Source: Larix sibirica
Taxonomy: Eukaryota; Streptophyta; Pinopsida; Pinales; Pinaceae
Length of the DNA: 20,046 nucleotides
Assembly (NCBI GenBank): GCA_004151065.3
Contig: NWUY0300068767.1
Span: forward strand, 1 to 20,046
Direction of reading: 5' to 3'
Shown here: positions 1 through 8,221 of the stretch, one piece after another
How positions within the stretch are numbered: the first letter of the stretch is position 1
Layout of the letters: every line of letters starts with the position of its first letter
The notes under the pieces: model-generated
Seen by the model: the letters and a program-made list of their open reading frames with translations, nothing else
Databases searched by the model: none
What the model was told of the DNA's origin: nothing
Made by a program: the position numbers and the translations under genes

Positions 1-1
1 T

Positions 2-571
2 AAATACTTTACTCTAATAACATATACGTTTGCAGACTGGGAAGGAAGTGTTGAGGACAAGAAACGTACAAGTGGAGGTGCATTCTTTCTGAGTAAGGGT
101 TTGGTGTCATGGTTGAGCAATAAAAAATCTTCATTCTCTTTATTCGTAGCAAAAGCCAAGCATATTGCAGCAACAACGTGTTGCACACAAGTTCTATGTA
201 TGAAACAAACACTAAAGGATATCATAGTAGAATATGATTAGCCAATCTCAATCATTTGCAACAACACAAGTGCAATCAACATTTCAAAGAATCATATTAT
301 GCACTTAAAGACAAATCATATTCCCATCAAGTACCACTTCCTAAGAGAATAGGTAGCCAAACAAAGTTTCAAGCTGGAATACATTGCTACCAAGGAATAG
401 GTTGTAGGTATTTTTACCAAACCTCTTCCTAGAGAAACATTTGAATATCTCAAACAGAATTTGGGACTAATATCCCTCTCGAACATTCCTTTTCCATTGA
501 TGTCAAAGAGGGAGAATTGCAAACAGGGGGGAAGTTGCAGACATGGGGAGTATTACAACAAGGAGGAATAA
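2..571 (+). pseudogene. Copia polyprotein: RNase H C-terminal part and tail (disabled)
   Basis: The frame starting at position 2 gives the copia RNase H signature: an ADWEGS-like segment near 32, KRTSGG near 65-80, a VSWLSNKKSS block, then an altered form of the usual AE-Y-A-x-T segment, and further on ICNNTSAI, HIPIKYHFLRE and IFTKPLPRETFEYLK near 410-450. In active elements this domain degrades the RNA of RNA/DNA hybrids during reverse transcription. Three in-frame TAG codons (239-241, 350-352, 398-400) sit where relatives usually have Gln, so each fits a CAG-to-TAG change. The canonical acidic residue of the AE-Y motif is replaced (AKAKHIA). The frame ends at TAA 569-571. No frameshift was needed to read it. 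Confidence 0.88.
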
Positions 572-598
572 GGTGGATTGTGTGTTGCCATCAATGAC

Positions 599-609
599 AA
601 AGGGGGAGA
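599..609 (+). other. Polypurine tract (plus-strand primer)
   Basis: AAAGGGGGAGA lies one base before the TGTTG start of the 3' LTR, the expected place for the plus-strand primer of an LTR retrotransposon. A related purine run, AAAGAGGGAGA, lies about 90 bp upstream (506-516) within a similar sequence context. Confidence 0.8.
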
Positions 610-640
610 TTGTTGAATATATATTGCCATTGATGTCAAA

Positions 641-731
641 GGTAAGATGACTTTAGGAAATAAAAGCGAAAAAAGGTGTGTTAAAAGGTAAAGTGACTTT
701 AAGAAATAAAAAACAAAAAAGATGTATTAAA
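641..731 (+). repeat. 46-bp imperfect tandem repeat in LTR U3
   Basis: Two units start at 641 and 687. Both run GGTAA(G/A)(A/G)TGACTTTA(G/A)GAAATAAAA and end with a TTAAA motif. They lie upstream of the LTR TATA box, where LTR enhancers usually sit; a regulatory role is only an inference. Confidence 0.7.
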
Positions 732-806
732 CGTGAAGGTGGATTAAAGTAAAAGGAGAAGAGTATTGTGAGAAATAAGTGTATGAGTGAAAAATGTAAT
801 ATCATC

Positions 807-815
807 CTATATAAG
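807..815 (+). promoter_or_regulatory. TATA-like box of the copia LTR
   Basis: CTATATAAG lies about 197 bp into the LTR. If used, transcription would start around 835-845, which would define the U3/R border. Confidence 0.5.
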
Positions 816-1022
816 AGGAATCACTCAAGAAGACAAATGTTCGTGAAAAAGGTTGAGGAGTGACAATCAAAGATCAAGCAAGAAGTTATTTGAAGATTTG
901 ATCTAGGGTTCTAGTAGCATGCATATCTGATAAAAAAAGAAGTCACAAGCAGGCCCGATGAAGACATAAGCAGCAAGCAAACCTGTGAATGAAATGCATA
1001 TGAAGAACTTGTAAACTTGGAA

Positions 1023-1216
1023 GTAGGTTGGTGCCTACAAATAAATTGCAATGGGGATTGATGTCTCCAGTAGGTACGACCCTACAAACGGAAGTGAGGA
1101 TTGATGTCTCTAGTAGGTTGGTGCCTACATCTTGCTGAGTTGGTGCTTAGTTGAGGGTATTGGTGTCTCTTGTAGGTCGATGCCTACAAAATTTGTAACA
1201 GTAGGTTGGTACCTAC
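1023..1216 (+). repeat. Array of 16-nt hairpins (GTAGG-N6-CCTAC) in the LTR
   Basis: Five units keep the stem GTAGG/CCTAC around a six-base loop: 1023-1038 (TTGGTG), 1070-1085 (TACGAC), 1113-1128 (TTGGTG), 1172-1187 (TCGATG) and 1201-1216 (TTGGTA). A sixth at 1135-1150 has the same TTGGTG loop but a changed stem, CTGAG/CTTAG, which still pairs with one G-T wobble. Linkers such as GATTGATGTCTC(C/T) recur between some units. The array lies downstream of the TATA box, so it would be in the transcript if that box is used. Confidence 0.8.
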
Positions 1217-1396
1217 ATACATTTATAAAGATAAGTTTTTGTGGATTTCTCTTGAAAGAGTTTCCACATTAAATTATGTGTAGTGTGCTTTGAGTTTATA
1301 TGTGCTTACTGTTTCAAAGTTAGTGAATGATCTGTTAAAGTAAAAAGTATTTTATATTGATTAACCCCCCCTCTCAGTATAAGCATAAGTTCATCA

Positions 1397-1999
1397 GACT
1401 CCCACAAAGGTATGATTTTATCTCCCTCTTGTACTCTTGGAATTATTCCCCTCTTATATAAATCTCAATTGAATGAAGAGCAAAAGACTTCAACTCCTGT
1501 TATGTCTAGGGAAGTGTATTTAGATTCCAAGAGCACTCTGAAGACCATTTCAACTGGGTAGACTCTTGACTCCCTTCCAAACGTCACTCCTCTCACTAAT
1601 TCATTCCAAGTTGGAATGACCACCCATTCCCATTCTTTCGCCTCCTCACCTTTGGAACAATGAATTTGTCTCTATGCATGATGTTCTAAAGTGAATATTC
1701 TCATGGAGAGTGGTTATCCCATAGGAGGATTAGGTGGTGATCCCATGCATAATAGAGGGCCTTTGGGTTCTGGTAGAAAATCATTTATTCAACATGCTAA
1801 ATCCAAAGCATTTGAGGAAATAAAAAGGCAAACGGTTGACAATTTTCAGGGAGCTTAGAGAGAAGAAACTCTTGGAGGGGGTGGACCCATGAACTCTAAA
1901 TATAAGGGGTTTGGACAACCCCATGAAACGTTTGCCTCTGCGTTGACTCGTAGAAAAGGAAGGTTCAAATGTTCTTATATTACAGTAACTAATGTGTAA
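1397..1999 (+). pseudogene. Probable LINE ORF1 C-terminal linker (decayed)
   Basis: The frame that starts at 1397 stays mostly open to TAA 1997-1999, with only a few stops (for example TAG within STG*TLD, TGA and TGA near 1663-1680, and TAG after NFQGA). The product is low-complexity and hydrophilic, rich in Ser, Thr, Pro and Gly, with a Lys/Arg-rich patch (KSFIQHAKSKAFEEIKRQ) and near the end SALTRRKGRFKC. Plant LINE ORF1 proteins carry such a linker after their DUF4283 and zinc-knuckle domains, and the endonuclease remnant follows directly. No diagnostic domain is present, so the assignment rests on position and style. Confidence 0.45.
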
Positions 2000-2806
2000 G
2001 GGCTCTCCATTAGCATCCAATTTGCAATATATTATTAACGATTGGGAATTTGTATGGACTAATACCTCGGTCTTGTTTGGTGGTCAGCTCAGTGGTTGGC
2101 ACCATCAGAAGTTTACTTTAACTAACAATTTTTATATTCGATATGAATTATGTACACAACCTCTTTTTGTTGAATCCGATACTCACTACATAATTCTAAA
2201 CATATATGGTCCCTATATATAGAGGTAGGAATTTTGGAGTAAGTTCTTTGAATTATCGATAATGAAAGATGAAAATCTAATTATGGGTGGTGATATGAAC
2301 TTCACTTTGGCAAGAGAAACAATGTGGGGTGCTTTAGCAATCCAAGATCCAATTGTAGATTTTATCATAGACAATCTAGTCATTGAACCAGTAAATCCGG
2401 AACCTACATGGAGGAACAAGCGTGTTGGGAGTGTTGGGTTTCAAAGTGGTTTGATAGGTTCTTCATCTCGAAATCTATCTTGGGTCAAGTGAACTCCTAC
2501 CGGATGTGGGTGTCCAATAGGGGTATATTGAATAATAGCCCTATCATTTGTCACTTGGCTTCGGCAACCAGCAAACCCTCGATTCTTTTTAAGTTCAATC
2601 CTACGTGGATTGAGGAAGAAGAATTTCGTAACATTGTGCATTTGGAGTGGAATTATTTTGACTTCAATTTGGGCTTATCACCCGTTGATGATGATTTGTG
2701 TCACCAACAATATTTAGCCGACAAAGAGTTGTCAAGCCCTCCCACACCTATAAATTTATTTTCCATAATGTGCAATGTCTATCAAATTACCTGCTTCATT
2801 TCTTGA
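1992..2806 (+). pseudogene. LINE ORF2 endonuclease domain (EEP family), broken
   Basis: The domain that nicks target DNA in LINE retrotransposition is visible as ILNIYGPYI (about 2193-2219), LIMGGDMNF (near 2277-2303), PEPTWRNKR (near 2397-2423), then after a frameshift WFDRFFISKSI and NSPIICHL. In active enzymes the last block reads S-D-H-x-P; here the Asp and His both appear as Asn (NNSP), so the catalytic pair is gone. TAG codons at 2220-2222 and 2226-2228 replace probable Gln codons. The reading frame shifts between about 2423 and 2445. The N-terminal part with the QET motif is missing. The C-terminal part (near 2640-2700) resembles the linker that leads to the RT. Confidence 0.8.
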
Positions 2807-3446
2807 GTCTAAAGAACCTAGCCTATGTCTTTAGCTAGCTTGAGGCCTTCTGGGGTTTCCACCTTTGGGGAATCTTTAAATTTTTTAATAAATAATTGGG
2901 TTGATGATGCATATCAAAGGATCTACTATTTGGTTGCGTATGGTAGGTTACAAGAGGCAGAATGGTGTTTCAATGTGATGGTATAAGCGCAATTCATAAG
3001 CTAATTCAAATTCTACAAGTGAAATATTGGCTTGGCTTGGTACTCTCGTGTCCATGATTCCCTTCCCCAATTCTCATAATATTTTTTTTTAAGTTCATGA
3101 TTTATAATATTTACCCATCATATCTTTTATCCTTATTTCATGGGAAAAAATTGTAACTCTCTTAATTCCCAAAAAGCTTCATTCACTTTGTCCATAACAC
3201 TATGGATTATTCTGTTTTTATTATACAAAAAGAATATTTAAAATTCCTAAAAATTCCATACTTAAGATGGCTTTTTATATATCATTTCTCTTTGACATAT
3301 GCCCATATTATATATCTTATAAAAAGGGATTTTATTTACCATTTCAAGTTTTTTCACTTATGTGTACAGTTCACTTATCTCATCAAGCCAAGGTCAAACC
3401 ACAAAGCTCCAAATCCAATGGTCTAAACATATAAGCCATATAAAAG
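2807..3446. other. Unassigned AT-rich spacer
   Basis: No convincing coding, RNA or repeat structure was recognised. It has many short A/T runs and short open frames with no family signature. It may hold decayed remains of the LINE to the left. The - strand LINE's 3' end abuts it on the right. Confidence 0.5.
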
Positions 3447-3855
3447 TTTTTTTTTTCACCAGAAAAAAGACACACTCTTGATATTCATATTGAATAAAAG
3501 AAAATTAAGACTTTACAATACATGACGTCTCTAAGACAGAGATGTAGGTTGTGTTCTGTACGGTGAGCTCATCAAGACAGCTTGCCAACCCAAAACAGTG
3601 TGGGCATGTCTTCCAAAGCTTGACAGTAGACTGAATAAATACTCATTCATAAAAACTACAAAAAGCTAATGTGCAAATGAATACAAGACTTGAACAAGCA
3701 AGTATGCCTCCATCAAAACAAAAACAAAAGCAAGATGGATGACAATGATCCCGAACCATATTAGTAGAATAAATTTGCTCTCCCTCCACAAGTGAGGCCT
3801 CCTTCAATAAATTCCTCAAAATACAGACAATCTTCTTCACAGGATAATGCTTCTT

Positions 3856-3909
3856 TAGAGAGTATGTTCGCATATACATTAATAGAGAGTATGTTCGCAG
3901 ATACATTAA
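3856..3909 (+). repeat. 27-bp tandem duplication in the LINE 3' UTR
   Basis: TAGAGAGTATGTTCGCATAT-type units lie at 3856-3882 and 3883-3909 and differ at one base (T/G). This is a small local duplication in the non-coding tail of the - strand LINE. Confidence 0.9.
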
Positions 3910-3961
3910 ACTCCAGATGGATGTGATCTATCTGAACCTCCCCAAAAAGTGAACAATATAG

Positions 3962-4400
3962 TTATGATATTCTAATGCACCAGTGATCCAGAGTGAGGAC
4001 CCCAAGCTCGAATGAGCCCTTATACCAATTTATAATCTCTAAGGAATCTCCAAAAATCTGTAGTGACGCAATCCCATTTAACCAAGCAAACTGGAGCAAG
4101 CACCATAAAGCCAAGAATTCAACTTTTGTATTCGTTGCATTACCACATACTAGCTTTAACTGAAAGATATGATCCTCGTTGATCTTGAGAAGAGCTTTCA
4201 TCACCTCATCCTCCCCTCTTGCCTTGCATCGCCCCAACAAAAAAACCCATAGCTTTCCCAATAGAAGGAGGAGGTCCCACAATCAACCTTCTTTTTCTAG
4301 GAACATTTTCAATGAAATATTCCTTATACATCCCCAGGCTCTTAATGATACAAACATGAAGGTTGGGACTGTCATCCTGTAATATTACTCTATTCCTCAT
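3962..4400 (-). pseudogene. LINE ORF2 C-terminal RNase H (disabled)
   Basis: In two overlapping frames the - strand shows GFFVGAMQGKRGG (from 4400-4206) and then EVMKALLKINED, NATNTKVEFLALWCLLQFAW and LQIFGDSLEIINW (from 4282-3962). RNase H needs a D-E-D-D set. The Glu of NTKVEFLAL and the Asp of FGDS are kept, but the first Asp, normally in F-D-G-A, is Val here (FFVGA). A frameshift lies near 4210-4280. The frame ends at about 3962 and a 3' UTR-like stretch runs to 3447. Confidence 0.8.
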
Positions 4401-4439
4401 AATCCAGAGCTGGCAGCAGACAAATATTGACAGTAATCT

Positions 4440-5008
4440 CTAGATCCTCACTTGTTTGAACCAGGTAGTGAAATTATGCATGAAGTAGTCAGAGCCCCAA
4501 GAATCAAATACCTGTAAAGCCCGCAGGACTTCCATCCAAACTTGTTTACTGAAGTGACAAAGGAAGAAAAGATGCTCAACAGATTCATTTCCCTGTCCAC
4601 AAAGAGAACATTTTCCAGGTCCGATCCACCCGCTTTTCTGCAGGTTCTCCCAAGAAAGAATCTGATTTTCTAGACAAAGCCAAAATAAACACTTCAACTT
4701 ATGAGAAATGCCCCACTTCCATATTATGTAATACCACCAACACATATCAAGTAATACCTGGGCCTGAACAATGTACAAATAAGCTTCTTTAGTCGTCAAC
4801 TGACCCTCGGACAAATGCCAATCCCATACAAGGGAATTCTCCTCCGATGATAGCCTAATTCCTTCCCCTTTAAGACGAAAGATATAGGAATCCCATTCCT
4901 CCCCCAAGGTCCCCTATAAGCCCAGATCCACAACCTTCGGCCAATAGGGACCATTATGAGTGGACCCCCCCCATATCCGGAAATCTGATTGAAAGTATAA
5001 AGTCCCAA
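4440..5008 (-). pseudogene. LINE ORF2 zf-RVT region
   Basis: This follows the RT thumb. Two overlapping frames are needed: 5008-4796 carries the 'GxxI.IW..P' style segment and 4907-4440 carries the zinc-binding region. Visible motifs are WHLSEGQLTTKEAY, WKWGISHKLKCLFWLCLEN and the CSLCGQGNESVEHLFFLC signature (C-x2-C ... H-x4-C, about 4552-4605). This domain sits between RT and RNase H in plant LINE ORF2 proteins. One frameshift near 4800-4900 is needed to join the parts. Confidence 0.82.
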
Positions 5009-5143
5009 ACTATCTATGCTCTAAGAGACTTCAGCTGAGAGAAAATTTTTCTTTGCAATCAACATAGGCATCTATGCCAATCAGGACATTGGCTCCCTTA
5101 CCTATCTTCCATGCCATCCTTTCATTAATCCGGGGAAATACTT

Positions 5144-5838
5144 TCATGAGCCTTTCCAAAAATAAGAGACACCTCTAGTAGCAACATGAGCACTTATGAG
5201 CCAAAGAGAATCTGGTCTTCCCCTCAAATGCTTTGCCCTAATGAACTCCTGCCATAGGCCCACACCACTAATAGCACGCCAACATTTTTTCATAACCAAA
5301 GCACTATTGAACCAACAAAGGTTCTTAATGTCCCAACCACCCAGTGATTTTGGCAAAGATAATCTATCCCAAAAGACAAGGTGGTATTTCTTGTTCTCTG
5401 CATTACCAGACCAAAGAAAATTAAAATTTTTTATCTTAAGACCCTATGGACTAACTGGGGCAGGAGAGCCAATGAGAACCAATAAACCGAAATGGCAATC
5501 AATACAAATCGGATGAGAGTCAATCTTCCACCAAGTGACAGGAATTTGTAGGACCACTTATTAATTCTTTTATCAACCTTTTTGATTAGCCACCCCCCAT
5601 CCTTGGAGAAATATCTATTTGGCTTAAGAAGAAAAGATAATTGAGGCTAGTATCCAATTCCTCCATTTTGAAAGGGAAATATGCAGCCAATTGAGCATCC
5701 AAATCTGATGATCATGCTCCTTTGAAGAAAATAAATTTGTCCACAATGATCTCCATTCCAGTTGCTGCACAAAGGACCGATACAAGTGAATCTTATGTCA
5801 TGCACAACGTATTGATTTGGTTTCCTAGGCACTATGGG
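5144..5838 (-). pseudogene. LINE reverse transcriptase, C-terminal palm and thumb (decayed)
   Basis: The - strand translation gives, in order, an ATGMEI-V-DK block (about 5725-5765), DAQLAAYFPFKMEELD, then KPNRYFSKDGGWLIKKVDKR and INKWSYKFLSLGGRLTLI (about 5500-5600), VYWFSLALLP, and KSLGGWDIKNL with FNSALVMKKCWRAI (5270-5350). These are the RT thumb landmarks of plant LINEs (W-x-x-x-x-LS-x-GGR-x-TLI, then P-K-x-x-GG-x-x-I-x-x-L). The catalytic YADD core is not recognisable at the 5' edge. Internal stops and frame changes make it non-functional. Confidence 0.78.
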
Positions 5839-5846
5839 TATAAAAG

Positions 5847-6391
5847 ACGTGTTTATTTTAAGCATATGAAAAGTGGGATGGCGCTCATACAATGGTATAA
5901 AATAAAACATTTCTCTCCCTATCAAGAAAGAGGGAGATCTTGTATCATTTGATCTTCGCATAAATGGAATTAATTTAATTTTTATTTGGTGATTGCTTCA
6001 AGATAAAGATGCCTCGTGTGCTTCTACTATTTAAAAAACGAATTCTACTATTTAAAAAACGAAAATATATGATCATTTGCATAGTACGAAAGTCCAAACG
6101 TTTGAGATAAGAAAATTATTACCGAAGCTTGAGTTTGTAGTGATCTCATGCTGTTGTTCGTTATCTCTTTAAACCTTTTTTTTCAATGATCGTGGTTTGT
6201 ATGTGAACTATTGCGTGGATGTGAAGAAATGATAATGTTGGCCATGGTGAGTTAAAAAAACATAAATATTTATTAAATAATAATAATAATAATAATAAAT
6301 AAAGTTTCTAATTTTAATATTAACAACATTTTATTTTAATTAAAATATTTTTTATTAAATATTTTTAATATATGTTAATATATTAATTATA
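5847..6391. other. AT-rich spacer with a 21-bp perfect tandem duplication
   Basis: Apart from short open frames without a family signature, this holds a perfect 21-bp tandem pair at 6022-6042 and 6043-6063, an imperfect AAT/TAA microsatellite near 6277-6300, and an almost pure A/T block at 6245-6390. No gene was recognised. Confidence 0.6.
6022..6063 (+). repeat. Perfect 21-bp tandem duplication
   Basis: TTCTACTATTTAAAAAACGA plus a final A occurs twice with no mismatch, which suggests a recent duplication. Confidence 0.93.
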
Positions 6392-6760
6392 GGGGTAGCT
6401 GGAGGGAGATGGATTATTCTAAATCTCGATGAAATGATTAAACTTAAGTTTTCTTGGGGTTTTGGTGAAGACACTAATAATATAGTTGAAGCTTTGGCGT
6501 TGTGGCAAGGGCTTTTTCAACTAAAAGCTCTAGGAATTACTGATGTTTTAGTATTCGGAGATTCGAGGCTGATAATAAATGCTATAAACTCCCATTCCTT
6601 GCCTCAAAACATGAGACTTTGAAATATTCTCCAAAAAATCAAGAATTTGATCCGCTTCTTCCACAAAATCCAATTTTTCCACATCCTAAGGGATATGAAT
6701 AGTGGGGCCGACAGAGCGGCTAATAAAGCCACCCTTCTGAGCAAAGTGCATTTGTCATTA
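6392..6760 (+). pseudogene. LINE ORF2 RNase H domain (5'-truncated)
   Basis: The frame starting at 6392 gives GVAGGRWII, then TNNIVEALALWQGLFQL (around 6470-6520), VLVFGDSRLIINAI, a TGA at 6620-6622, and then FFHILRDMNSGADRAANKATLL. The RNase H residues Glu (NNIVEALAL), Asp (FGDS) and the late Asp (SGADRAAN) are intact. The first strand with its Asp-Gly-Ala motif is cut off by the truncation at the AT-rich border. The domain would have removed RNA from the hybrid during target-primed reverse transcription. Confidence 0.85.
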
Positions 6761-6761
6761 A

Positions 6762-7010
6762 ATGACAAAACCCATTGCTTTGCAATCCCCTAAACTCTTG
6801 GGAACAAGTACCTGGGTTCCAATTCGGGAAATGGTGAACACGACGTGGATTTCATACATCCTAGAAGACCTGGTAAACCAGTGGATGAACCATCAGGTGG
6901 AAAATCAAATAGCACTGGAAGATCGGGTAATTAAGCTTGAAATGCAGGTGGGACAACTGACTCTGGAAAGACAACTCGAAAAGGAAGCGACGTCGGCAGA
7001 ATCCTCATAG
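6762..7010 (+). pseudogene. Coiled-coil ORF after LINE RNase H
   Basis: An open frame of 82 residues lies one frame over from the RNase H block. Its C-terminal half (WMNHQVENQIALEDRV, then KLEMQVGQLTLERQLEKE) has heptad-like spacing of hydrophobic residues and high charge, consistent with a short coiled coil. The frame switch suggests either a frameshifted ORF2 tail or a separate captured sequence. I do not recognise a named family. It ends in TAG at 7008-7010 just before the 3' UTR. Confidence 0.4.
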
Positions 7011-7329
7011 GTCTCTGGAGCTCCAAAGAAAAGAGGCAAATGAATTCTGTTCTGGTCTTTTTTTATAGTTTCAACAGTCCTTTAAGTATATCTATGTATA
7101 TGGTCCTGCTAAATACAGTCGAAGATTAGGATGTATGTAATGTCTTATTTCTAAATTTTTGTTATGGTATTAGAAGATGTAGCTCAGGTTGATAGGTTTG
7201 GGCTAAGAGATATTTTGTTGGATTTTGAACTTCTCTGTGAACAATGCAGAAGCTTATAGATATATCTGGGACAATGGTAACCCCACTATTTATATAATAT
7301 AAATCATACCCGTTTCTGTCCAAAAAAAA

Positions 7330-8221
7330 TCTTCCTCTCAACTACTTAAATTAAATCTAATTAATTAATAAAAAATACATGTAATATACAATAAAATTTA
7401 ATAAACTCCAAAATAAAAATTAATAATAACATATTAAATAGCATTCATAATTAATTTATACTTAATATTTTATTATAGATTAAATATTTTTATACTAATC
7501 ACAATTATTATGATATACCAATGTTTTTCTTAAAGCTTCCAAGTATAAAAATAAAGTTACTAAAACTACTCTCACCGAATGTTAATAAATATGATCATCA
7601 TATATTGTATTATTGATTAAATATTATTATTATTATTATTATAAAAAAAAAAACTGTACTTTTGTTATTTCCATGAAATCAAAAAAGTACATTATCATAC
7701 ACCAAATCAGAAAACCTGGACTCAGGAGTATTAGCTGATACCACAACATTACTAAAACTTTACAAGTATCAATATCCAAAACGAACAACAACTAGTAGAC
7801 CTATACAAGTCCTCATACATACAAAAAGTGCCTTACAGGGCAATCTTCTCAAAAACATAACTAATAAGCTTCAGAAAGAAAAGACTTTATAGAACCAGAA
7901 TGAACTTTGTTCTCCTCCACCCATTCTTCTTTTATTATAATTAATATATTTTATTTTCTTAAACACTTTATTATATATATATATATTATTTTTTTTAAAT
8001 GATGGTTCACCATTTGTTACTTTATTTATATTTATCTTGCATAATGTTTCAATTTATTATTTAACTTTTTTTATTAAATAATTTATTGTTAAGATTGTTT
8101 TGTTCTTTTTATTAAAGAATTTATTATGTCCTCGACATATAGTATTCAAGGAGGTTAATTAGTTTCCCGGGTAGAGGTTAATTTTTTGCTACGACTATGA
8201 TTCAACATTAACTTTTCTTTT
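7330..8221. other. AT-rich spacer with microsatellites
   Basis: No gene was recognised. It contains a TTA microsatellite (about 7622-7642) followed by an A-run, a TA run (about 7974-7987), an 8-bp inverted pair GTACTTTT/AAAAGTAC (7656-7663 with 7683-7690), and long near-pure A/T stretches at 7350-7640 and 7930-8110. The 7650-7920 part is less AT-rich and may be a decayed transposon UTR, but this cannot be assigned. Confidence 0.5.

Larger units (their letters stand above)
1..1396 (+). mobile_element. Ty1-copia LTR retrotransposon, 3' portion (dead)
   Basis: The order seen is RNase H coding remnant, C-terminal tail, polypurine tract, then a 3' LTR starting TGTTG, which is the order of a plant copia element in + orientation. 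The 5' part lies outside the window. Three in-frame stops break the RNase H frame. The proposed right edge (TCATCA, ending at 1396) is followed at once by an unrelated reading frame that resembles a LINE ORF1 linker, so the element probably inserted into an older LINE. The 5' LTR is not visible, so LTR divergence and the target-site duplication cannot be measured here. The right boundary is inferred. Confidence 0.85.
611..1396 (+). repeat. 3' LTR of the copia element
   Basis: It begins TGTTG directly after the polypurine tract. It contains a TATA-like box (808-814), a 46-bp imperfect tandem repeat (641-731) and an array of 16-nt hairpins (1023-1216), and near its right end an ACCCCCCCTCTCAGT-like stretch (about 1364-1378) of the sort common near copia LTR ends. 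The end is placed at TCATCA (1391-1396) because an unrelated reading frame starts at the next base. Length is about 786 bp. The left edge is firm; the right edge is provisional. Confidence 0.7.
1397..2806 (+). mobile_element. LINE fragment, + strand (ORF1 linker and endonuclease)
   Basis: Two coding blocks lie on the + strand in the LINE order: a Ser/Thr/Gly-rich linker-like frame (1397-1999), then an endonuclease domain (1992-2806). RT, zf-RVT and RNase H are not found downstream, so the element is truncated or was rearranged after about 2806. Its left edge coincides with the end of the copia LTR. Nonsense codons and a frameshift show that it is dead. Confidence 0.75.
3447..5838 (-). mobile_element. 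5'-truncated LINE, - strand (RT end, zf-RVT, RNase H, 3' end)
   Basis: Read on the - strand, the order is RT palm/thumb, zinc-finger domain, RNase H, 3' UTR, then a run of ten A (T10 at 3447-3456). This is a typical 5'-truncated LINE. An 8-base direct repeat, TATAAAAG, lies next to the oligo-A end (3439-3446) and again at 5839-5846, close to where RT similarity fades, so it may be the target-site duplication. The repeat is short and AT-rich, so this is tentative. All coding blocks are frameshifted. Confidence 0.75.
6392..7329 (+). mobile_element. LINE 3' end, + strand (RNase H, coiled-coil ORF, 3' UTR)
   Basis: A 5'-truncated LINE fragment begins abruptly after an AT block with RNase H coding, then an out-of-frame ORF rich in Glu, Gln and Leu, then a 3' UTR ending ACCCGTTTCTGTCC followed by eight A (about 7322-7329). 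The orientation is opposite to the LINE at 3447-5838. No clear target-site duplication was seen. Confidence 0.72.

Noticed and set aside
1781-2020. 79-codon - strand ORF
   Set aside because: It has no family signature; the + strand frame continues from the LINE linker into endonuclease coding.
7656-7690. Inverted repeat GTACTTTT/AAAAGTAC as a terminator or MITE end
   Set aside because: It is an isolated 8-bp stem in AT-rich DNA without flanking target duplication.
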